From NCBI GenBank assembly GCA_001051155.2, contig JYIP02000007.1, positions 2,978,342 to 3,042,341 on the forward strand: 64,000 bases of DNA, given 5' to 3'. The notes below the pieces were generated by a model. It made no database searches. It worked only from the letters and a program-made list of their open reading frames with translations, and was not told the origin of the DNA. The translations under genes were made by a program, and so were the position numbers. Source of the DNA: Chrysoporthe austroafricana (Eukaryota; Ascomycota; Sordariomycetes; Diaporthales; Cryphonectriaceae). This document shows, one piece after another, positions 56,621 through 64,000 of the stretch. Every line of letters starts with the position of its first letter. The first letter of the stretch is position 1.

Positions 56621-58816
56621 ATCGTTAAGAACGAGAAGCGCGTCTGGCCCAGTCGTTGCGCGTTATGCGCTGCTCACTACCCCCCTGCACGCGATCTAGT
56701 GCCGCCCTATGCCTTCTTGATCAAATACGCAGGGTGCAGTGGGGGATACGGGCACTTGCAGGCTGCGCCTGCTAAGTGTGCTCTCCTGGGGAACAGTTGG
56801 CTTATATACGTGGCCCAGATCGATCCCGATGCGGGACTCAGTGCAACCACAGCCTTATAACCAGCTTCGCAACCCCGCTGCCCCGGTGCGTTCTACGAGG
56901 TGAATATTACGATATCGATATGGGTATGGCCCGTTCGCTGCGTGCAGTTTGCGCCTACAAAGTTCGAATTCGGAGTATTACAAAGTAAAAGACTTGGGAT
57001 CGAGTCGGCAAGCGTTCAATTTTTATGATGGGCATGTATGCGTCTTGGCCTGGCTGGCGTAGGTTTTTCAGACGTATGCAGCCACTGCGATTGCCCCGAG
57101 AGGCTGGTAGCGAAAAACAGTGCCCAAGTCTTATACGTTCAACTTCTTCTACGCGTCTTCTACGCGTCAGGCAGGCTCCAGTCAAGCTTTGTAACCTTGT
57201 CATTCTTCCCAGCCGACACCCCTGGAAAAATCTCTTGCTAGCCCTATCGCTATCAGCCTGTCAGTGCTTCTTGTTATTTGTTATCCTGTCAATCCTCTTG
57301 TCAGGTTATATTAAGTAGAAAGACCCTTGCATTGTCAGCCTTAACCCTTGCTAGCAGCTTGCAAGTAATACATATTTTTCCCGCTCTTTGCCAGTATGGG
57401 TTGCGCCCTTGCTAACCGGTCGGATTTTGTTTTCGATTAAGAAAGAGAAGACTAGGCGTTATGACAGCGCTACTGGGCAACTAACGTATTTCTATCTTGA
57501 TTATCTATTTTATCCGCAGCTATAATACCACCTGACCAACCGGCCACTCTCGGCTTCAAAGCGTAATAGCTATTCGGACCCGAAATAGATATGCCAACCC
57601 CCTTTATTATAACTCCCCGTAAATAGTAATGCATAATAACACTACCCTAACCGGGTATGTCGTTCGTACTCTTGCCCTGCTTGTCTAATTATTCGGTCTG
57701 TTAATGGTCATTTAGAGCTAAGCGAGAAATATATTTTTTCCACTTCCCATATCCGTCCTCTTTTCCATTCATTACTACCACTACCGCCACTACCTACTTA
57801 CTTATACTGGTTGCTGTTATCACTAATAACCTCCCCCTGCCCCCTTCTTGCCGACCCGCATATATATATATATGATATGCCCCTAGCCGCCCTGCCCATT
57901 TCGCCGCTACTATTGCTAAGAAAAAGTAGTAGTAGTAGTAGCACTAGTAGCGACAACACTACCACTACCAACGACAAGCGCGAGATACCGACGACGGCGA
58001 CGATAATGATTACGGTCCTGCACCCCTTGACGCGCGCCGACTACACCCAAGCACAGCGCCGAATCGACGTAACGCTATAGCGCGAGCTGGCGCGGATCCA
58101 TAATAAAGACCTCGCCTACCGGTAGTAGGCGCTTACGGCGGGCGGATCAGGGCATCGCCCTTATCGAGAGTCGTGTAGGTGTTGTCCTGACCGCTCGTCA
58201 GAATAGATTAAGCACTTTGGATTGCTTACCCTCGGGTAGTCCTCGTGGGCATCTAGGTAGGACAAGACCAAATACATCAGGATATCAGAGTTTCATGTGT
58301 ACAAAGCTTTTACGGCGCCAACATCTCCGCTATAACTCTCGGGACGGTACGGGTCGTCCGTCTGCTTCGTCTGCGTATCGTCTATCCGGGCCAGCCTGGT
58401 CGCAGGGCATCGTCTCTGCTATCGTCTCGTTAGTATTAGTATCAGCAGGCATTACTCTCATAGGTGAACAGGAGACAAAGAAAATACAGAAGGTCATACT
58501 GAGCACTGCACTTAGCATCGGAGCGGCTGCGGAAGTATTGATATCGCTAATGCATTGGACGGATTCTTGTACCTTTAGCTCAGGGCTTGCGGTGCTTCTT
58601 GGATAGTGCTATCGTTTCTGGCAGCCTCAATGGCATCAGCAAGGCGCTGCTCTAGCAGAAAAGGCGATTGGTGATAGGAGATAAAGGAAGAAAAATAAGA
58701 AACAAACACCGGGTGAATGGGGGGGAAGAATAACAAGGCTTTCACAGACTGTCCAGCTTCAAGAGAAGGTGCGATAAAGCAGTGCAATATCTGTGGCGCA
58801 TAGTGATGTCCTGCCC
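56621..58816. other. AT-richer region without supported genes
   Basis: Short homopolymer, TATA and AGT/GTA runs (for example 57860-57880 and 57925-57950). A 103-codon frame (58295-58606, +) has two hydrophobic stretches but overlaps a reversed copy of the degenerate repeat family, so I do not call it a gene. Confidence 0.45.
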
Positions 58817-58876
58817 TGTGCTTCTCACTGTGCTTCTCACTGTGCTTCTCACTGTGCTTCTCACTGTGCTTCTCCC
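58817..58876 (+). repeat. Five tandem copies of a 12-bp unit
   Basis: TGTGCTTCTCAC repeated five times, the last copy ending CC. It lies about 350 bp upstream of the NLR-like gene, before a TTATATAG box at 58958-58965. Confidence 0.85.
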
Positions 58877-59227
58877 TATGTTGTTTTTATAGGGAACGAA
58901 CGAGTGTATATTGAAGCTTGACGAGCTGAACTATCTGGAAGGGAGGAAAGCCGCCCTTATATAGAGGGCCCTCTGGCCCCATAGGGCTCTGGAAATACAG
59001 CTTACCTTTCCCTTGGCCCGTTTGCCTTTCCTTTCGACCGATAGAGTTCGTTGGGCATCAATCGTTCCTTTTCAGAGGCCAGTGCGGTTTCCTAAATAGG
59101 AAACCGTGATAGCGATCTGGAGGTTATCAGGTCAGGGAGCCAGAGACCGTGCCTGAGAGTCTTGTCAATATTCAACACCGCTCGGTAAGTTAGCGCCCAT
59201 CGCGCCGAGCTTTGCTAACTTCCCCAG

Positions 59228-61060
59228 CACGACTGAAAACACCGCCGCCACCGTCTGCGACAATTCCTTTTCGGCGAGGCCCCGATTTCGTCAATCGCGG
59301 TGAGCTCCTCGGACAGATCGACAAGCGATGTTCCGAACCTGCCGGCCGTGTGGCGCTCGTGGGCTTGGGCGGCGTAGGGAAGTCGCAGCTGGCCATCGAA
59401 TTCGCTCATCGAATCGCCGATGGACCAGCTGAAAAGTGGGTATTCTGGGTCCATGCTGGTACACGAGCGCGTGTCGAAGAAGGCTTTCGGACGATTGCGG
59501 ACGCCGTCAAGCTGCCTGGGCGTGAGCAGCCCAAAGACGACATAGCACAGCCTGTATATAGCTGGCTGTCACAAGAACGAAATGGCAGATGCGTCATGAT
59601 CCTCGACAGTGCTAACGATAGCGACATATTTTACGGATCGGCGGCTATTCCAGATTGCAAGCCGCTCTCATCGTATCTGCCACAGAGTCGAAACGGGTCT
59701 ATCCTTGTTACGATACGCAATAAAGACCTAGCACGCAGGTTGACTGAGCACAATGGCATAATCGAGGTAGGAACGATGGTAAAAGCCGAGGCTCTATCAC
59801 TCTTGGAGAAAAATTAGGCAGTATAGAATTATACGAGGCTGCAGAATAGTACAAGCCCTCGAATACGTCCCACTCGCCATCAATCAAGCAGCCGGGTACA
59901 TACGAGCAAGAGCACCACGGAGCTCAGTCAAGAAATACCTGGCCGATTTCCGAGAAGGCAAGCGCAAGAGAATCAGGCTTCTCGGGCATGATGGCGGGGA
60001 TCTCCGACGAGACGGAAGTGCGTCAAAAGCAGTTCTAACAACCTGGCGAATTTCCTTCGAATATATCCTTGCTAAAAGGCGTTCTGCTGCAGATCTCCTC
60101 TCTCTTATGAGCTTCTTCAATCGACAGGGCATGCCCGAATCACTCCTCAATCCCACTGGTCCGACGATTGATACAGAAATGGAGGAAGAGTCGGACTCTG
60201 GCTGTAGTGATGAAGACATAATAAGCCAGTTCGAAGACGACGTGGTACTGTTGCAGGACCTTTGTCTCATCACTACGAACGAGGATACAAATGAATTCGA
60301 GATGCATGGGCTTGTGCAACTTTCGACAAGGAGATGGCTTGAAGCTAAGGGTCTTCAAGAGGAGTTCAATGAGCAGTATCTTATACGACTGGGAGCATCA
60401 TTTCCAAGGGGGGACTACGAAAACTGGGCGACGTGCCAGAAACTCTTTCCACATGCTGAGGCGGTAATTGACCGTAAGCTAATGGGAGAGGATGTAGAGA
60501 AAAGGTGGGCGGCTCTCATGTTTAATGGAGCCTTGTATGCCAAATTGCAAGGCAAGTATGATGTGGCAGAGCAAATGGCTCGTAAGGCCAAGAAGTCTCT
60601 CGAAAGGTTGCTGGGAGAAGAGGATACAGGCACTTTGTCAAGTACATCCTTATTTGCGCTCGTACTCCTGAATAGCGGACGATGGGACAAGGCTGAGGAG
60701 CTGTTTGTGCAGGCGATGGAGGCGAGCAAGACGAAGCTTGGGGCTGGCCATCCCGACACACTGATGAGCATGGCTCACCTGGCATCAACATACAAAAATC
60801 AAGGACGGTGGGACGAGGCTGAGGAGCTGGAGGTGCAGGTGATGCAGGCTCGCAAGAAGAAGCTTGGGGCCGACCATCCCGACACACTGACGAGCATGGC
60901 CAACCTGGCCTTCACCTGGAAAGGCCAAGGTCGATTTACAGATGCTTTGGCGTTGTTGGAGAGCTGCGTCCAAACTCGACAGCGGATTCTCGGTCCCCAG
61001 CACCCAGACACGTTGTCTTCCACGGTGACCTTGGACCAATGGCGGGCCACTAACCCTTAG
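59228..61060 (+). pseudogene. NLR-like gene (NB-ARC NTPase plus TPR repeats), broken by two frameshifts
   Basis: STAND-type NTPases of this layout act in fungal incompatibility and immunity-like signalling. The exon after a clear 43-bp intron (59185-59227, GTAAGT, GCTAAC branch, CCCAG) encodes FVNRGELLGQIDKRC, then the P-loop VALVGLGGVGKSQLAIEFAH, WVFWVHAGTR, CVMILDSAND (Walker B region) and ILVTIRNKDLARRL. The first frame ends at TAG 59815-59817. A second frame is usable only from about 59814 to 59848, and a third from about 59849 (ALEYVPLAINQAAGYI) to 61060. So one change sits in the A run at about 59808-59813 and another at about 59840-59848. The third frame holds the winged-helix-like region and at least three TPR units of the kinesin-light-chain type (GRWDEAEELEVQVMQARKKK, HPDTLTSMANLA). 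The effector domain upstream is not identified. Confidence 0.78.
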
Positions 61061-61078
61061 TAAATAGCATAAGAGCAG

Positions 61079-61870
61079 TTATAGACAATAGTCATACATA
61101 TGACTAGAGCGTACAGTATCACATGTTGTAGGTACCGTACGTACTATACAAACTTCACCGGAGTCCGCCGTAGCATACTGCATATCCTCCAATTCACGAC
61201 GCACACGGGCCCGTACTTGCTGATGTGTCATCCCGAGAAATCGTGAGCCAAACTCGATTTCCTCGAATGTGATGCACTTGGTTCGCCCGGATTGCCAGCG
61301 GAAGGGATATTCTCCTTCCGCCGTATCGACGCGGTAGCGGAGCCGGCCCACTGTGCCCAAGATTCCATAGACTGCTTGCTGCGGCTTTTGCCCGAGAGAA
61401 CTTCGTAGCCAGCCTATTTTGACCAGCCTACCCGCTATGCCACTATGGTAGTCTCTCTGCGCATGTGGTCTAGATCGTTGGCTGGAGAATGTTGACGTGT
61501 TCGCCTGGGTCTTCGATTTAGGCCGCTTTGACGTGTTCGTACCGCGTCTGCGATTCCTTCGGGCTCTTAATCGGGTCGGGTTGGTAGAACATTGTCTCCG
61601 AGATGATCGTGTTCTGCTAGGCTTCTAGTGCATCTGTGTTTCCCTATCTTCAAGCATCGTGGGGTTGTGTCCATTTGAGGGTTCCTGCCTTGATTGTATT
61701 TGAAACGTGCCGAGATAGGTCACCTCATCACCATTTGGTAAGGACCTGTCTTCCAGCGCATTTGGCTTCTTCCATGTGTCTGCTCGATTAGGAATTGGCA
61801 TCTTTCTCTTGACGCTTCGAGTCCTTGCCTGCAAGGCAAGTACAGGGGAATGAAATGTTTGGTAGGACAA
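61079..61870 (-). pseudogene. Unknown coding fragment with one in-frame stop
   Basis: On the minus strand one frame is open from 61870 to 61079 except for TAG at 61625-61627, which could come from CAG by one C-to-T change. The upstream end lacks an ATG; CTTGCCTTGCAG just inside it looks like a splice acceptor. The middle is rich in Arg/Ser/Thr (SRTRSSRRQCSTNPTRLRAR) and the C-terminal part looks folded (GILGTVGRLRYRVDTAEGEY, TFEEIEFGSRFLGMTHQQVR). I do not recognise the family. It ends 18 bp from the convergent NLR-like pseudogene. Confidence 0.35.
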
Positions 61871-63395
61871 GCGCTAATGTAGACTGCATCCAGACCCCGC
61901 ATCAAGGCTCTCTCAACCGCAAACGTCACCATCATATACATGCAGACACAGTTTTCGTAAGAGAATGACCTTCCAGTATAGGTTATACGGCCCATATGCC
62001 AATACATACGACAAATAAATTACCATTGAGGTCACTGTTAGGACACGGTAGTAGCATATTGAGCGGAACGATTGATACTTCAGCACAGCATTTGACTAGA
62101 GTATCGGCCAGTGTGTTCGATGGCCATCTTGTCAAAGCTCTCTTTAGAGTAGATTAAATTCTAGGCATGAATGATACTGTACAGTATGATCCCAGAATCG
62201 ATACGATATCACTACATAAACCAGAGCCTGTGTAGCCAGCGAAGTTGCACGAAGCATTAATAACAGAATCGATGGTGCAGTTGCTCGTAGGATCTGTTGC
62301 ATATGCTTTTGCCTGGGAGGTTGGAGCTGCATAGGGGTCGGCAGTGCCGTACAAATTTGGTGCATGATGGCATGATGCAGCACGGTACGCCGCTTGCAAT
62401 TTGCTGCCTGTTTCCTGGCTCTCATGTTCAGTTTTCTGAGTCTTGTTCCGTGGTGAACAAGTCAGCCAACGAGACAGTGTGCTTTACGATACTGAACTGT
62501 CTGATCGTCTTTGATCCCCTTGGCAAGACTCAGCTATACTTTAAGGTACTTGGAAGCCAATAGTGGATGACAGAACCGCCCTGCAGGAGTGGGACAGTCA
62601 TCAAAACGCCAGAAGTGATCGGTGCTCCAGAGTAGCTCGAGGTAGTCTCAATCACAGGTCATGGAGCATTACTGTATCAATAGCCACAAATGAACACCAG
62701 TTTGCAAGCCAACTTCGAAGCCAGACAGACTACACAATATTTCGTCAGCAAATCACTTTGGCAATGTATGTGTCATCAAGCGTCAGCATTGAAATGGCAG
62801 GATGTCGGTGGATGACCTATCGTTGAGAGGCTACCTACACCGTCCCGTAGGAACTGAGAAATCCATTTCTTGTCGTCTTTCATTTCTTCCGTTGAGAAGT
62901 CTATGTTTAGGGTTTGATTGTGGCTTGGTGTAGAAACCCCACTAGAGGTGGTCGTTTTGGGGCGCATTCAAAGGCTATGGGGCAGGCAATGAGATGGCCA
63001 GGTTCTCAGCATATTCGGCGCTATAAATACTAAAGTCTCAAACCAAAACTTCACTATACTTTCAATTGAGCGATAGGGTCAATGGGCACTTTCGATACTG
63101 TCCAAGATCTCGTGCTTCTACTAGTGATATAGTACAATACTGTACGTACAGTAATATGATGGCGGCAACAAGGATATTGTGGTAGTCACAGTGCGATACC
63201 ACCAGCCCTTTAGAGTCTTCGTTAATCAACCCGCTCGATTTTCTACTTAAATATTATAGCAATTTCCCAGCTTCAACAATTTGCCTACGGCCCTCACTTT
63301 CCCCTTACCCCGTTAACTTTTTCGAAGCCGCCATCCTTAAAAAGCTACCTAGTAACCTTCTAACAGGCAGGGGATAGCTTTCACTCTTTAGAGCA
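61871..63395. other. Unassigned region
   Basis: No supported gene. A frame at 61720-62007 (minus) may be an upstream exon of the fragment at 61079-61870, but no donor site is convincing. No marked repeats. Confidence 0.4.
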
Positions 63396-63782
63396 TCAGT
63401 ATGTTGTCTTCAAAGGGGCTCCAGGGCTTATAATCTTGCGAGCCGTTGGCCTAAAGTCGGGAGAAGTAGTGTACTCAAAAGATCTCCTGTACTTGGCACA
63501 GAAATAAAAGTCGACACCATAGGCCCTCTTGATCCTATCGAGTCTTTTCATCACGCGGTGCAGGCTTTTTTGAACGTTTTCTCTGGTTCTGTCGCGTGTC
63601 CCCATCCTGACCCTTCGCTCTCTAGCCGTGACTTCCAGGCGACAGGGAATGGCAGTGGTGCACTGGAGACGGGCACCAAGTGACTTGAGATATTCTACCA
63701 TGCCCTCGACGCTGACCATTCTTCCAGAATCTTCTTCGGGGGGCCTGATTTTGCCCCCCTCCTTCTCCTTCATAGCCTCCAT
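63396..63782 (-). CDS. Hypothetical protein with weak MADS-box-like segment
   Basis: 128 aa from ATG 63782. The segment RDRTRENVQKSLHRVMKRLD followed by IKRAYGVDFYFCAKYRRSFE and YTTSPDFRP resembles the second half of the short, diverged MADS-like domains found in many filamentous fungi (basic helix, YGVDxY strand, R-x-x-x-F/Y-x-Y-x-S turn, then Pro). The match is by eye only and the first half of a MADS box is not clear. No intron found. It could be a fragment. Confidence 0.3.
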   Translation of the reverse strand: MEAMKEKEGGKIRPPEEDSGRMVSVEGMVEYLKSLGARLQCTTAIPCRLEVTARERRVRMGTRDRTRENVQKSLHRVMKRLDRIKRAYGVDFYFCAKYRRSFEYTTSPDFRPTARKIISPGAPLKTTY

Positions 63783-64000
63783 CAAAGTCTATTTTTGTGC
63801 CGCGTAGTGCAAAATGGCAGGACCTCGAAAAGGCCACTTGTCCTTGGCCAACGTTTCGCCCAGGCTCAGCTTCATCACACCCTTGCCTAGCCAGACGGGA
63901 GTCTTTTCTTCTCTGTACAATTCGTTCGTTTCCGGCACAGCACCGCTATATACCGTACTCGTACCGTACAGTGCTCCCGTAGTCATGCTCGGGGTCATCT
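63783..64000. other. Window edge
   Basis: No gene supported. Short open frames on both strands run to the end of the window and cannot be judged. Confidence 0.4.

Noticed and set aside
58295..58606. Small membrane protein with two hydrophobic segments
   Set aside because: Overlaps a reversed copy of the degenerate repeat family, and the start context is weak.

Overview
The window is nuclear DNA of a filamentous ascomycete. The evidence is a mating-type gene with the HMG-box intron in the conserved serine codon, next to APN2, COX13 and APC5, the usual neighbours of the MAT locus in Sordariomycetes (Hypocreales is likely but not proven). Real genes have short GT-AG introns of 43-218 bp. SLA2, the usual other flank of MAT, is not present.

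Layout. 0-5 kb: MAT1-2-1 (+) and APN2 (-) converge. 5-8.3 kb: a GC-rich, non-coding composite repeat. 9.9-16.3 kb: three accessory genes (an FHA-like/protein-kinase protein, a very basic nuclear-type protein and an unknown helical protein). 16.9-20.7 kb: APC5 (+) and COX13 (-), convergent, both with intact exon structures. 22.2-26.9 kb: a putative nuclease-kinase fusion protein and a coiled-coil protein. 27.2-53 kb: three more copies of the composite repeat, separated by two broken unknown genes (36.0-40.3 kb) and a small zinc-finger gene (46.8-47.5 kb). 53-64 kb: decayed repeats, a broken NB-ARC/TPR (NLR-like) gene and fragments.

Two things stand out. First, APN2 and the APC5-COX13 pair are separated by about 12 kb and lie in the order APN2-APC5-COX13. 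The usual order is APN2-COX13-APC5. The segment lies between inverted copies of one repeat (about 4.87-5.18 kb and 25.04-25.69 kb), so an inversion at the edge of the mating-type locus is likely. Second, the composite repeat occurs four times in the same orientation with the same internal order of blocks (called A-E-B-C-D here). Each copy carries exactly two copies of a roughly 57-bp conserved core that can form a hairpin. I recognise no transposon family in it.

Several genes in the right half carry single in-frame stops explicable by C-to-T change, or frameshifts, so this half appears to be decaying. Start codons, exon borders and block borders were read by eye. Block borders are good to about 50-100 bp.
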